This document shows, piece by piece, positions 11,457 to 22,440 of a stretch of DNA of 64,000 nt; the stretch's first letter is position 1, and each line of letters begins with the position of its first letter. A program made the translations under genes and the position numbers. The stretch covers positions 12,529,001-12,593,000 of the forward strand of contig OX419758.1 of the NCBI GenBank assembly GCA_948567375.1, given 5' to 3'. This DNA comes from Lunularia cruciata (lineage: Eukaryota; Streptophyta; Marchantiopsida; Lunulariales; Lunulariaceae). The notes under the pieces are model-generated. The model searched no databases and was not told the DNA's origin. It was given only the letters and a program-made list of their open reading frames with translations.

Positions 11457-11991
11457 TTGGTTAGTTCTAATGGGATTGAAGGCTTGACCTATGCAAGTTT
11501 GCTTCACTTGCAAGGTATAATATCTAATTGGGGTTGTAGGATTTTGGTTGATATTAGAAGTTCAGAGAATTGCATGTCTATGCAAGTAGCAAAGGAATTG
11601 GGTATTCCTATCAAGCCAATGATTGGAAGTAGATTGATGATGGCGGATGGTAGAAAAGGTTCTGCATTCCTTACCTTGCATCCTATTACCTTTAAAATTG
11701 GGAAGGAGTATTTGGAGTGTATGAGGTTTGTAGTGGCACCTCTACACTATGATGTCATTTTAGGACTACCTTGGCTTGAACATCACAAAGTTCAATTTGA
11801 TTGGACCCAACAACAAATTCAAGTACAACACCAAGGTAGGAAGTTCCGATTAGGTTGTTTGGCACCTCTGAGTAAGACACCTAAGAATAGTCAGTCCCAA
11901 GATGGGAAGTTTGTTGAGAAGGTAGCCATAAAGCATACCTTGAAGGGAGAGGAGTCCCAAGATGGGAAGTTTGCCAGAAGGGCAACCAAGG
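11457..11991 (+). pseudogene. Element C protease and start of PR-RT linker
   Basis: A retropepsin-like frame. ILVDIRSSENCMS matches the active-site region (DTGSS in live elements; Asp kept, TG lost). FVVAPLHYDVILGLPWLEHH is the conserved C-terminal protease block. After it two units of a 60-bp repeat begin at 11,895 and 11,955, each encoding SQDGKF and a lysine-rich helix. The frame is cut at 11,991 by D1; the linker resumes at 15,777. Confidence 0.85.
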
Positions 11992-12826
11992 TGTGGTGCC
12001 CACATTTTTTGTTTTTTTTCAAAATAAAGGAGAAGAGGTGTATAGAGAAGTCGGATTGTGCTTGTATGGCCAAAGAAGACAAAGAAAATTGTCTTCGGGG
12101 TGAAACCCGAAGTAAAGTGACTTCGGGTCATAAGGTGAAGTACTCTGAAATGCCGTGTTAGCATACAATACGAAGTAAATTGTCTTCGGCTCGAGGGGAG
12201 CTCAACCCGAGGCAAAGATAGTCTAACAACCTTTCGTCGGGACGAGAAATTCAAGAAGGGGCCGTTTCAAAATTGGCGGCTCATACACGTGAAGGTTGAG
12301 TGACAGTGACAGGTGCATGCCGGAGGTCTGATTTCTCGGTAGAAACTCGAAGCGACAGAAGACGAAGAAGTGCAACTCTATAAAAATCGAAACTGCAATG
12401 ACAAAATGTCGAGCAATTTTCCTTCGCCGTTGAGGAGTCATCTTGCAGGTGATCGGGGAAAGGGAAATAGAGTTGGACTTGTGTTAGTGCAAAAGGGAGA
12501 AGTTGAGAGAGAGAAATCGAGAGACCGAAAGAAAGCAGAAGAGATGGGAGGAGGGAAGAAGAACTCTGAATTTTGCAGTGAGAAATCATGCAATTCGGAG
12601 ATTAGATATAATAGCAAGGATTGAAGTCTTGAACCGACTTCGGATCACTTTTCTGGCATGGAACTGGAACGTAAGTTTTCCAGGATTCATGACAGAAATC
12701 ATCGAGAGTAAATGTCTTGATGGTCCCGAGGAAGAAGGGAAGAGAGGAAATCCGGCTCGCTAGACAGAGTCGGATTGGAGACTCGTACTCGGGAAGGAGG
12801 CAGGCTCGGAGCAAGGAGCCACGTTC

Positions 12827-13395
12827 TTGGGGAAAGGAGAGATAACCCAAGAAACGCAAGAGGTGAGAGATGCCTTCTCGTCGAAGAGGACAAAGAATGG
12901 GTATAAAGTTGAGAGCTATAAAGACCCTGTGAGGAGAGGAATTGCGAGTGCACTAATGGCCCTCCTGAAGCCGAAGAGAACTACCTATGTGATGAAACAC
13001 CAAGCGGTGTTCTTTCACAAGTTATTTGCAAGAGAACGATCAATTGGGCAAGGTGCTTTCACGGAAGAACGAGGCAGATGGTGTGGAATCTGCGGGATAA
13101 GTCACCTCCACACTACATTGTACCATTTGCAGCCCATTTTTACCTCGGGTTAAATCTGCTCAATTTGGCGGAGCGTAATCGAATGGTGTCTCATTTCCAT
13201 CTTGATTTGAGAAGAGAAGTCGACGCAGAGGAGCAGCAATACATTCTCCAAATCCAGAGCACGGACAATTACTACGCGAAGACAGGGAAGAATGTGGAGG
13301 TCATTGAAAGTACCCCGACAAAGAAGAGAACTCGGCAAGCAGAAGCCGAAGAAAACAAGAAACCTTGGAAAATGCAGAAAAATAACCCGATGTGA
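12827..13395 (+). pseudogene. D1 ORF, N-terminal part (unknown protein)
   Basis: Two overlapping frames appear to be one frameshifted coding region. The first frame (12,827 to about 13,060) includes RRGIASALMALLKPKRTTYV and KHQAVFFHKLFARE. The second (about 13,060-13,395) includes QMVWNLRDKSPPHYIVPFAA and LNLLNLAERNRMVSHFHLDL, then turns lysine/glutamate rich. The predicted fold is mixed helix with several aromatic residues; I recognise no domain. Codon composition matches the downstream coiled-coil part, and both lie in the same orientation. The switch point is near 13,060 and a stop lies at 13,393-13,395. A further frame change to 13,491 is needed to continue. Function unknown. Confidence 0.45.
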
Positions 13396-13490
13396 GGAAT
13401 GGTGGTGATTGAGTCGGAAGATGAAGACTCAAAGGTGAAGCCGAGCTCAAGACGGAGGACTCGGACCGTGAGGAGGAACCTGAGCTGACA

Positions 13491-14978
13491 TTGCAAAGTG
13501 GAGATACAAGCAGTGATAGTGAGGAAGGAGGAGAGATGACATCGGTACCGGCGGCTGAAGAATACGAAGAAGAAATGCAAGCCGAAGTAGAAACCGAAGA
13601 CAATGCGGCGCTGGAAGATGAAGTACCAATGTGCGAGGAGAAGAAGATCACATTACAGCAAGGAATTCGCTCGAGACGTAAGGCGAAGTGTGAAGCGGGA
13701 CCGAGTAGAGTGAAGGAAGAGGTAGAAGGAAGCTCGGGCAGTGAGGCATCGATCCCGATACGAAGACTCCAGAGAAGAAGGCGAGTATCAGGAGAACACG
13801 AGGAAAGAAGAGAGACCACTCCGCGGGAGGACGAAGTTGTCAATAATGGAGTAGATTACCTGCAGATGGTAGTATGCCTGCTATTGGTGAAGATGGAGAA
13901 GAAGAAGAAGGAGATACAGTCTACTTGTTCAGAGGTAAAGACTGTGTTGCAGGTCTTATCAAGATTAGAAGAAGAAAACTCGGAGTTGAAGAAGAGTATA
14001 ACCCGAGGTGAGGAAGAGAGAGAAGTACTGCAAGCGGAAGCAGTCGAGAGGAGTCAGGTAATTGAAGACCTGAAGAGAGAAGTGAGTTATCGAGAAGATC
14101 TTGCAAGGAAGAGTGACATCGCAAGGGAGAGACAGGTAGCGGAGCATGAAATCTTGAAGCAGCAGTTTGCTGATTCAAGAGTTGAACTTATCCATGCTAT
14201 GGCGAGGGTAGCATCAAAGGATCAAGAGCTCAATCGAGTGATGGAGAGTATGGAGGAGAAGAAGAAACTCTGGCAGTGAGAGTTGGCTGCGAGATATAAA
14301 GAAGAAGAGAGATTACGAGAATTAATTCGTAATCAGGAAGAGAAGGTTGAACAGAAAGAGAAAGAGAAGGAAGCGGTGAAGGCCGAATTCGAAGAAGAAT
14401 TGGCAATGTACAGAGAAGAATGGCTTGCAGATCAGGAATGCAAACGCAAGACAAGATTGGAGCCATTGAAGGAAATAGTCCTCAGAGTGAACGCGATGTT
14501 AAGTACAGAGGCCAGCGTTCAAATTGAAGAGACGAGATTGCACGAGTTGAAACTGTTGGTGCAAGAAACAAGGCGAAGACAAGCAAAAGATACAGATTTG
14601 AATGCCTTGTTGATTAAATTGAGAAATCGTGTAGATAGGAAGATATTAGAAGTAGAAGACAATATTGCGATTAGATTAGACTTAGTGAGAATAGAGTTAG
14701 AAAAGCTTCGGCAAGATGTTAAGGCAAAACCCGAAGTAGATAACATAGGGATCCAAATGTCTTCGGAGTTGCCCTCAGAGACATTAGAGAAGAGTGGGTC
14801 GAAGGATGAGGAGTTAGATAGATTAACCACTAGTGCAATTTTAGATCCGGAAAGAGAATTGCTGGATCTGGTAGAAGATGTAGGAGATCTGAAACCCGAG
14901 GAAAATGTAGTAGGAAGTAAGATTACTTCAGGTTTGGGTTTGAAAGCCGAGGAAGAAGTAGACATCGGATCGGATTAG
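13491..14978 (+). pseudogene. D1 ORF, acidic and coiled-coil part (unknown protein)
   Basis: One frame of about 495 codons with a single TGA at 14,277-14,279. It opens with an acidic region (SSDSEEGGE, EEYEEEMQAEVETED), then a basic Arg/Lys cluster around IRRLQRRRRVSGE. A long heptad-type coiled coil with many Glu, Lys, Arg and Leu residues runs to about 14,700. The tail reads LEKSGSKDEELDRL and LKAEEEVDIGSD. The tail is conserved in D2, so it belongs to the family and is not a chance ORF. I do not recognise a family. A structural or gag-like self-assembling role is possible but speculative. Confidence 0.55.
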
Positions 14979-15094
14979 AAACCGATTTGAGATTTGAAGG
15001 GGCAGATATGAAGAGGTGCATTGTCATTTCGGATCTGTAGGTTAGAACAGTTGTGGTAGAACGGTATAGTTGTTAGAACTGTCGATTGCTTCAC

Positions 15095-15102
15095 TATTTA
15101 AG
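15095..15102 (+). promoter_or_regulatory. D1 TATA-like box
   Basis: TATTTAAG, with flanks CACTATTTAAGAGTGGCAT, is conserved in D2 at 17,433-17,440. It lies about 670 bp before the element end in both, which fits an LTR promoter reading outward through the end of the element. Confidence 0.45.
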
Positions 15103-15776
15103 AGTGGCATTTGCAGTATTATGTTGTTCAGTGCTCATTATTTCTGAGAATAGATAAAGCAAAGTGCTGTGAAGCAGTGCTCGTCGCTTGAGCTTGATTC
15201 TGAGTATCAATTTTGCAATTGTGTTTGTGAATGTTTGGAGAAATTTGAAGTGCAAGTTAGAGTGCTTGTTGGATGTTGGATTCCACAGCCTTGATCTTCA
15301 TTCTGTGTGTTTGATCCTGAGTGAAGTGCAATCAAAGCAATGCCTTGACAGATCTGAGAGGAATTGTAGTGTTGGTAGTATTCTGCATTTGTGAGTGCAG
15401 TGCAAGGTTGATGTGAAGCAATTTTGATCGAGGAAGTTGTGCCTTCAGTGGAGGGGTAGAACACAATTCTAAGGCAAAGTCGTTTTGCAGTGAAGTGCCG
15501 TTTTTGGGAGAGCCTGAATCATCACAATCAAGATTGTTTGGAAAGAACTAAAGGATTTGTGATTAAGAAGTGTGAATTTGTGACAAGACTGCGAATCAGT
15601 GCTTGTTACTCTCTTCTGGGTGTGGTTTCTACCTGAGAGATTAAAGACGCAACCAAGAAGAACTGAAATTGTTACTTTGCTTCGTATTTGACCAATTCTG
15701 ACTCATATCTCTACGGGAACAAACTTTACTTACCCGATTACCGCAAAAGTGATATTTGCCGGGTTGTCACACAAGG

Positions 15777-16190
15777 AGCAAGCTTTGCAGAGAGATGAGT
15801 CCCTAGACCAAAAGTTTGTTAGTGAAGTAGCCATAGAGCAAGCTTTGGAGGAAAATAAGTCTATTTTTGCGGTGTGGATCAAGCCGATTGCATGAGGACA
15901 ATCTGAGGAGGGCAAAGAGCCTCATCAAGCAATGGTTGATAAGATAGTTCAGGAGTTTGTGGATGTGTTTTTGGATGATCTACCAAAGGGATTACCCTCC
16001 AATCGTGGTATGTCCTTCAAGATTGAGTAATTGCCAAGGAGTACTCCAATGAGTAGACCAATCTATTGGCTCTCACCAAAGGAGTTGGAGGAGTTGCAAA
16101 CAACACTTACAAAATTGTTGGAGAAGGACTTCATACAGACATATTACCTCTCCTTGGGGAGCACCACTACTATTTGTTTCAAAGAAGGAT
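15777..16190 (+). pseudogene. Element C: PR-RT linker and N-terminal RT, between D1 and D2
   Basis: Resumes the C polyprotein after D1. It holds a further linker repeat (15,780-15,850), then the RT lead-in (LPKGLPSNRG-like near 15,980-16,000, MSRPIYWLSPKELEELQTTL at 16,050-16,110 and the EKDF block near 16,120). It stops at the D2 target AGGAT (16,186-16,190). The matching segment in H is 38,600-38,980, which lacks the interruption. Confidence 0.8.
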
Positions 16191-18122
16191 TGTGGTACCC
16201 ATACTTTTCATTTTGGATTAGTTTTGAAGAAGAAGTGCCTTGTTGAAACCAAATTGAAACCAAATGGAGAAGAAATGAGGAGAAACATATGTTTTGATCA
16301 GACCCAAGGAAGTTGACTTCATGTAAGAGGACTCGGACACGGACTAGATCACACTCCAAGAAGCTTACTTTGTGTCAGAGGAGGAAAAAGACTCGGATCA
16401 AACGTTGAAGGAGTGCAAACCCGAATAAGAAATGGAAGTTACAGGTTGGGATTCTTTCGTGGACCATATCTCATTGACCACAAGTTTAAATCATGTGTGC
16501 TATATCTCGTTGGAAGCATCTTGTTCAAGGCTTTCTATTTCCACCAAAATTGCAGAGTTTAGAGGTTTATAGCAAAATTAACAAGCATTTGAAGTTTTGG
16601 GAGTAGATATACAAAGTAGTTTAGTGTCTTTGGGTTGGTGTCTTTGGGTCTACCCGACTTCGGACTTGAGACTTGAGACTCCAAACTTCAAGTTTACACA
16701 ACTTTGGGTCATGAGACTTTGCTTCAAGACAAAGATGACTAGATCTGAGGTAGTCGGACCTTGGAGTGCAGTGAAGTTGACTTTGGGAATCTTGCCAGAG
16801 GCATTAGAGGAAGTTAGAGTAAAGAAAGAAGATATTTAGAACACTCATGACTTCAATTGATCAAAGATATGATAGAATTAGAAGAGAAATAACAGTATTG
16901 GATAAACCCAAAGTGCAAAATCAGATAGTAAGTGTCTTTGGGTTAGTTACATGAGTGATTAGAGGAAAGTGGGTTGCAAATTGAAGGCGTAGATAGTATA
17001 CCCATGCTTTCAATTACAATTCTTGATGAGTACATAGTAGAATTAGTAAAGGAATTGATAGTAGTTAGACCCAAAGTAAGAGAGGTAAGAAGGCAGGTGT
17101 CTTTTGATTTGACATTTGACATTTTAGAGAAGAGTGGGTCACGAGATAAGGAGTTAGATAGATTACCTGCTAGTGGAATTTCATATCAAGAAAGAGAAAT
17201 GTTAGATTTGGTAGAGGAATTAGGAGTTGTGAAACCCAAGGACAGAATAGTGAGTGAAGTTACTTCGGGATTGAGATTGAAAGCCAAGGAAGAAGTAGAC
17301 ATCAGATCGGATTAGAAACAATTTTGAGATTTTGAAGAGGCAGATATGAAGAGATGCATTGTCATTTCAGATCTGCAGGTTAAGAGAGTTGTTAGGAAAT
17401 GGTATTTTTGTTAGAATTGTCATTTGTTTCACTATTTAAGAGTGGCATTCGCAAGAATTTTGTTTAGTGCTTATAATTTCTAAGAATAGATAAAGCAAAG
17501 TGTTGTGAAGTAGTGCTCGTTGCTTGAGCTTGATTCCGAGTATCAACTTTGTGTTTGTAATTGTGAGTGTATGGAGAAATTCAAAGTGCAAGGTAGTGTG
17601 CTTGTTAGATGTTGAATTCCGCAGCCTTGGTCTTTATTGTGTGTGTTTGATCCTCATTGAAGTGCAATCAAAGCAATGCCTTGATAGATCTGAGAGGAAT
17701 TGTAGTGTTGGTAGTATTCTGCATTTGTGAGTGCAGTGCGAAGTTGATGTGAAGCAATTTTGATCAAAGTTGTGCCTTCAGTGGAGGGGTAGAACACAAT
17801 TCTGAGGCAAAGTTGTTTTGCAGTGAAGTGCCATTTTTGGGAGAGCCTGAATCATCACAATCAAGGTTGTTTGGAAAGATTTGATAGAGTTGTGGTTAAG
17901 GAGTGATAATTCGTGACGAGACTGCGAGTCAATGCTTGTTACTCTCTTCTATGGTGTGGTTTCTACTTGAGAGATTAAAGAAGAACTCAAGAAGAACTAC
18001 ATTGTTTGACTTTGTATTTGGAGTATTTGACTTTGTATTTGGACATTTCTGACCAATATCTCTATGAGAATGAACTTTATTTGCCCAATTATTGCAAAAG
18101 TAATATTTGCCGGGTTGTCACA
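16191..18122 (+). mobile_element. D2: shorter member of the D family inside C RT
   Basis: Begins TGTGGTACCC and ends GGGTTGTCACA, with perfect target duplication AGGAT (16,186-16,190 and 18,123-18,127). Its last kilobase (from about 17,000) is clearly homologous to 14,760-15,771 of D1, including the ORF tail, TATTTAAG and terminal sequence. The left half only matches D1 at the very start and is otherwise shorter and different, so most of the coiled-coil coding region is missing. CpG sites of D1 often read TG or CA in D2, so D2 looks older or more methylated. Confidence 0.85.
16974..17315 (+). pseudogene. D2 ORF tail homologous to D1 protein C-terminus
   Basis: An open frame of 113 codons ending at the same point as the D1 frame. 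It shares LEKSGS-D-ELDRL, a central EREMLDLVEELG and the end LKAKEEVDIRSD with D1. The upstream coiled coil is largely absent. The frame has stayed open despite many substitutions relative to D1; with two copies only, selection cannot be judged. Confidence 0.5.
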
Positions 18123-19213
18123 AGGATGGAGGACTTTGTTTCTGTATTGATTATCATGGGCTCAATAAGCAAACAATGAAGAATGCATATCCTTTGCCTT
18201 GGATTGATGACTTGCTTGATCAATTGAGTGGAGCACAATACTTTTCCAAGCTGGATCTTTGAAGTGGCTATTGGCAAATCCTCATTGATAGGGAGGATCT
18301 GCAAAAGACTGCCTTTCGCACAAGGTATGGGCATTTTGAGTGGAGATTTCTACCTTTCGGGCTCACTAATGCTCTAGTAGTCTTCATGGATTAGATGCAT
18401 TGGATGTCGGATGGACTATTGGATTGGTATGTAGTGGTGTTCTTGGATGATATCTTGATCTATAGTAAAACAGAGGCAGAACACATGAATCAAATGTGAG
18501 AAGTCCTAAGATAATTGCGACAATGGAAATTTTAATGCAAGAAGTTGAAGTGTGCCTTTTGGCAAAAGGAAGTTACCTTCTTGAGTCACAAGATCTCATT
18601 GGAGGGGATCAAGATGGAAGAGGAGAAAATCAAGGCCATTACTGATTGGCCTACTTCAAAGGATGCTACAAAAGTATGGGCATTTAATGGGTTGGCTAGT
18701 TTTTATTGATGGTTCATCCATTATTATGCTCATGTGGCTGCACCATTGATTGACCTCTTGGAGAAGGACTTGAGCTTCCAATGGACCACCAAGCACAAAG
18801 AAGCATTCCAAAAGTTGAAACATATGGTTCCGTTTGATCCTCAACTACCCTGTGTGGTTGATTTTGATGCTTCTAACTTTGCAATTGGAGCCGTGTTGCA
18901 ACAAGAATTCCCAAATGGACTACATCCCATTGTCTTTGTGTCTTGTCGACTCAATACGGCTGAAAGAAACTACTTTGCTCAAGATCAACCACATGCAATG
19001 GTATATGCCACTAAGGTGTGGAGACATTACCTCTTTGAGAAACAAGTGATCATGCAAACTGATCACAACCCATTGTTGCAAACCTTACACTTGGAACACA
19101 TGAAGAGTCGACATCATCAATGGGAGGAACAACTCCAATTGTTTGACATCAAACTTGAGTAAAAACCAGGTCAGTTCCACATCATCCTTGATGTTTTATC
19201 ATGATGACCTGAT
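18123..19213 (+). pseudogene. Element C RT and RNase H relic
   Basis: The RT catalytic half continues after D2 with [40 protein letters not shown] and the YxDD-type box VVFLDDILIYS near 18,430-18,465. The connection and RNase H follow: TTKHKEAFQKLKHM, CVVDFDASNFAIGAVLQQEF (18,850-18,910), and MQTDHNPLLQTLH near 19,050-19,090. At least six in-frame stops (for example in LDL*SGYW) show it is dead. The order and motifs are chromovirus-like. Confidence 0.88.
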
Positions 19214-20536
19214 TTGAAATCTCTTCCTCTCATCACAATGGCAATTACAACGGTGTCAATTGACTCCAAGGTCCAAAACAAGTTTCAGTCAACTCTACAA
19301 CAAGATCTCTTCTTCTTAATGGTACATGGTCACCTTACAATATGTAACAAGGAGTACAACACCTTCTCCATCAAAGAAAGCCTTCTATTCCATGAGAATC
19401 GGATCTATGTTCTAACCACCAAAGGTAATCTTTGACTTGTGTGCCTTCAAGAAGCCCATGATTTACTCACAACTAGTTGCATGGGTGTGGACAAGACCTT
19501 GGGTACCCTCCAACGCCAATGGTGGTGGCCTAACATGATGCAAGATGTTTGAGAATTTGTCCAATCGTGTGAGAGTTGCCAACGTAACAAGGCCAGCAAC
19601 CAAAAGTTGAGTGGACTCCTTCAACCATTCACCATTCCATCCGCTTGATGGGAGCATGTGAGCTTGGATCTCATCACATCCTTGCCCAAGACAAAGCAAG
19701 AACACACAAAAATTGTGGTGTTTGTGGATAAGCTTAGTAAGCAAATCCACTTAGCACCAACCAATGATATCATGGATGCTCCAACCTTAGTGCAAATCTA
19801 CTTCAATAATGTCTTCAAGCATCATGGGATGCCACGTGTACTCATCTTGGACCATGATCCTTGATTTACCAAGAAAATTTGGCAAGCATTCTTCTAAATA
19901 CTTGGCACCAAACTTGCTTTGTCCACGGCCTATCATCCTCAAACTGATGGAAAAACCAAACGTGCAAATCATACATTGGAGGATATGCTACATGGCTTTG
20001 TCAATGTCTACCATACCAATTGGGATGAATGTCTTGCAGTTATAGAATTTGCCTACAACAATTCCAAATAGGTAAGCACCAGATTTTCTCCTTTCTTTCT
20101 CAATTTTGGCCAAGATTGGCTTGTTTCCGATTCTCTTCTTGCTCTCCCTCCATCTCAAGTTCCTCATACTTCAACATTCTTGACTATTATATCCCAATCT
20201 CTCCAACAAGCCAAATCTCACCTCCTTGTTGCTCAAAATTGTCAAAAACAATATGCGGACCACCATTGTCGTGATCTCACCTTTGAAGTGAGTGATAAAG
20301 TCATGTTATGCTCTAGTAACCTCCCTCTCCCACTTGATACCCAAGTTTGTAAACTTGCCCCTAATTAGATAGGACACTTTGATGTCACTAAAATTGTCTT
20401 TCTTGTTGCTTATCAACTTGCCTTGCCTTGCCTTGTCACATGCGTATCCATCCTATCTTTCATGTTTTTAAGTTGAAACCTAACGCTCTTCCTTTTCCTC
20501 TCAAATCCAACTTCCCCCTCCTCTTGTCCCTATCAA
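19214..20536 (+). pseudogene. Element C integrase relic
   Basis: The HHCC finger is readable as HDLLTTSCMGVDKTL then CESCQRNKA near 19,450-19,600. The catalytic core shows SLDLITSLPKTK (19,660), FKHHGMPRVLILDHDP (19,815-19,864; second Asp) and [20 protein letters not shown] (19,930-19,990; E replaced by K in the usual GQTERAN position). The GPY/F-type C-terminal region continues to about 20,500 with MRIHPIFHVFKLKP. Several stops interrupt it. Confidence 0.85.
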
Positions 20537-20700
20537 TGATCATGAGGAGTACAAAGTTGATCGTATCTTTGCGTGTTGCTATATTCAACAAGGCCGTTGA
20601 CAACATGTGGAGTACAAGGTCCTTTGGAAAGGGTATCTCCTTCATGATGCCACATGGGAACCTCTTTCTCACTCTTGAATGCATAGATGGCCATCCAGGA
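20537..20700 (+). pseudogene. Element C integrase chromodomain
   Basis: EEYKVDRIF and, after one stop, VEYKVLWKGYLLHDATWEPL form the core of a chromodomain with its aromatic cage positions (Y/W...W...W). This C-terminal module defines chromoviruses and is thought to steer integration toward heterochromatin. F and E carry related copies; in H it is cut off by the A-LTR fragment. Confidence 0.85.
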
Positions 20701-20738
20701 GTTCAAAGCTACACTGGCAATGAGGACATCACCAACTA

Positions 20739-20752
20739 GCGGTGGGAGAATA
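20739..20752 (+). other. Element C polypurine tract
   Basis: GCGGTGGGAGAATA directly precedes the 3' LTR. The same tract, reversed, follows the left LTR of F at 48,767-48,780. Confidence 0.8.
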
Positions 20753-21158
20753 TGTAACAATATGGACTTTAGTGATGAAGTTAGTTGGGCTAACAAAGTA
20801 GCAAATACAACAAATTAGCCTAGAATATTCCAAAAGCATCTAAGAAGCTTCTTGGGAAGCTTTTCAGCTAGCTTAGCTTGCACCTCAAGTAAGTAGCTAC
20901 TAGAAGGAAGCTTCCAACTAGCTTAGCTTGCACGCCAAGTAGGTGGCTTCTATAAGGAAGTTTCTTAAGAAGCTTTCTAGTTAACTTGGCTTGCACTCTA
21001 AGAAAGCAGCTTGAGGAAGCTTCTTGAGAAGTTTCTCAAGGGCCTTGTATGCTACCTATAAATACCAAAGCCAAAGCTCATGCTAGTTTTCCCTTATTCA
21101 AGTGTCCCAATGTGAGCTTCCATTCTCTTATTTCTCTCCTTGGTCTTGGTCTTTTACA
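20753..21158 (+). repeat. Element C 3' LTR
   Basis: TGTAACAATATGG to GTCTTTTACA, 406 bp. Two deletions and about 31 substitutions separate it from the 5' LTR. The strongest triple heat-shock-type module of the 5' LTR is lost here by deletion and mutation. Confidence 0.93.
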
Positions 21159-22440
21159 CTACCAACCTAACGTCGCCCACTAATGTAGATCTAACTACAA
21201 TAACTACATTAGGAGAAAGGGCAACCTATAACCCAACATAACAACATGCACTCTCATAATATATAGGTCATCACTTCTTGCCTCACCAAAGAGAAACATA
21301 AGTAGTCTAATTGGTCATCACTCCAGCCTCACTATTGAGAGCATACCAGAGCATCAATGCTCTAAAGTCATGGCACCTCGGACAAAAATGGTGCACAAAC
21401 AAAAAGTAGAGAATGGAGGAGTTCCAATCACAAGAAGGCTAAACAAAAACCCTCTATTTCATAAATCAACACCAGATTGACTTTGCCACCATTTAGCATT
21501 TGATATAATCAAAATACCTATCTACTTCCTACGCTATGAGGATCACCAAGAATGGGATCAAACTTTCTCTTGCCAAAATCTGATCTAAATCCTCCACAAA
21601 ATCTGATATAAATCTGATGTAAATCTGACATAAATCCCTAGAGATGGTTGATCACCAAAACCTCCGCTAAATCTTCACTCAAGCCAAATTGGACGGATGA
21701 GATTCTCCAAATCTCTAATTCATGTGGATGGGTTCCCAACTTCACCTTGAATTTCACTTTCTAAGCTCAACTCGCACTAAATTGGTAATACTTTCACCTC
21801 TTGAGCTCAAAACAAACACTAATGCTTGAAATAGACTCTCTTTGGCTCTAGATTGGCCAGTGCTTCTACACACAATCACTCTCAAGGAAACTTGAACTAC
21901 AATCAAGGTACCACAATCCATCAAGCATGGAGATACCACCAACACCCTCAATTTCCGCACCCAATTTCTCCTAACTCTCACTTCTCTAATGTAATCAGTT
22001 TATTCATAACTCAAATCACACTCAACCAGATTAGTACAATTAGATCTATCACTCAAAAATCTGCCAACAACTGCACATTGATTACAATGAAGCCACACCC
22101 ACTCTAGGTAAGAGACTCCAAGTGACGCTTGTCCACTTTCTATCCACCCTAGCTAGGAACTTGAAAGCTCAACATCAAAAAGTGAGCTCTCTAGAGATGC
22201 ACTTTCAATTATACCTCTGATTTTGACCTGGATCTCCAACCCTAACGGTCCAACTAATGGCACACCCGACGGTGAAAACCATGCAAGTGACGGTAGACCA
22301 CACCATGTAGTAAGTACCCCAAACATGAAATCTGACCATCAATACGTAATCTATGAGTAGTTGCCAAAATACTTTTGACTACCAACACTACTACTCCAAA
22401 GTCCAATCAATCTAGGTGTGACATTACAAATGGCATGACA
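21159..22440 (-). mobile_element. B1 leader and right LTR-like end
   Basis: Resumes B1 after C and matches 44,420-45,246 plus 57,552-57,736, where E interrupts the B2 copy. The last part (about 21,980-22,440) also matches 34,260-34,687 and ends CATGACA, the probable LTR terminus (TGTCATG on the minus strand). I could not fix the inner LTR border or the primer site. No open frame of note. Confidence 0.6.

Larger units (their letters stand above)
11992..15771 (+). mobile_element. D1: 3.78-kb solo-LTR-like element with an internal ORF
   Basis: Begins TGTGGTGCCC and ends GGGTTGTCACA, bounded by a perfect 5-bp target duplication CAAGG (11,987-11,991 and 15,772-15,776). It interrupts the C protease-RT linker. 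There are no gag, RT or integrase motifs and no internal direct-repeat LTR pair. A TATA-like TATTTAAG at 15,095-15,102 is followed by about 670 bp to the end, as in U3-R-U5 order of an LTR. Upstream is a long decayed coding region (12,827-14,978). D2 shares both ends and the last kilobase. The best reading is a giant solo LTR, or a non-autonomous element, that carries a gene in its U3. It is rich in CpG compared with C, which suggests a later insertion. Confidence 0.85.
9829..21158 (+). mobile_element. Element C: chromovirus LTR retrotransposon with two nested insertions
   Basis: The element has TGTAACA...TTTTACA LTRs (426 and 406 bp, roughly 8% apart by manual alignment), an initiator-Met-like primer site, a polypurine tract, and relics of gag, protease, RT, RNase H, integrase and chromodomain in canonical Ty3/gypsy order. 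Target duplication: CTACT on the left, CTACC on the right. The uninterrupted target is visible in B2 near 44,420. D1 (11,992-15,771) sits between protease and RT, and D2 (16,191-18,122) sits inside RT. Without them C would be about 5.6 kb. All genes have many stops. Confidence 0.93.

Noticed and set aside
13301-13843. Minus-strand ORF of 180 codons rich in Ser
   Set aside because: It is antisense to the Glu/Arg-rich D1 frame; Ser/Leu-rich shadows are expected opposite GAA/GAG/AGA codons.
11992-18122. D elements as DNA transposons with terminal inverted repeats
   Set aside because: The inverted match is only TGTG plus CCC with mismatches between. TG/CA ends, a 5-bp duplication and the TATA position fit an LTR better, though a cut-and-paste origin is not fully excluded.
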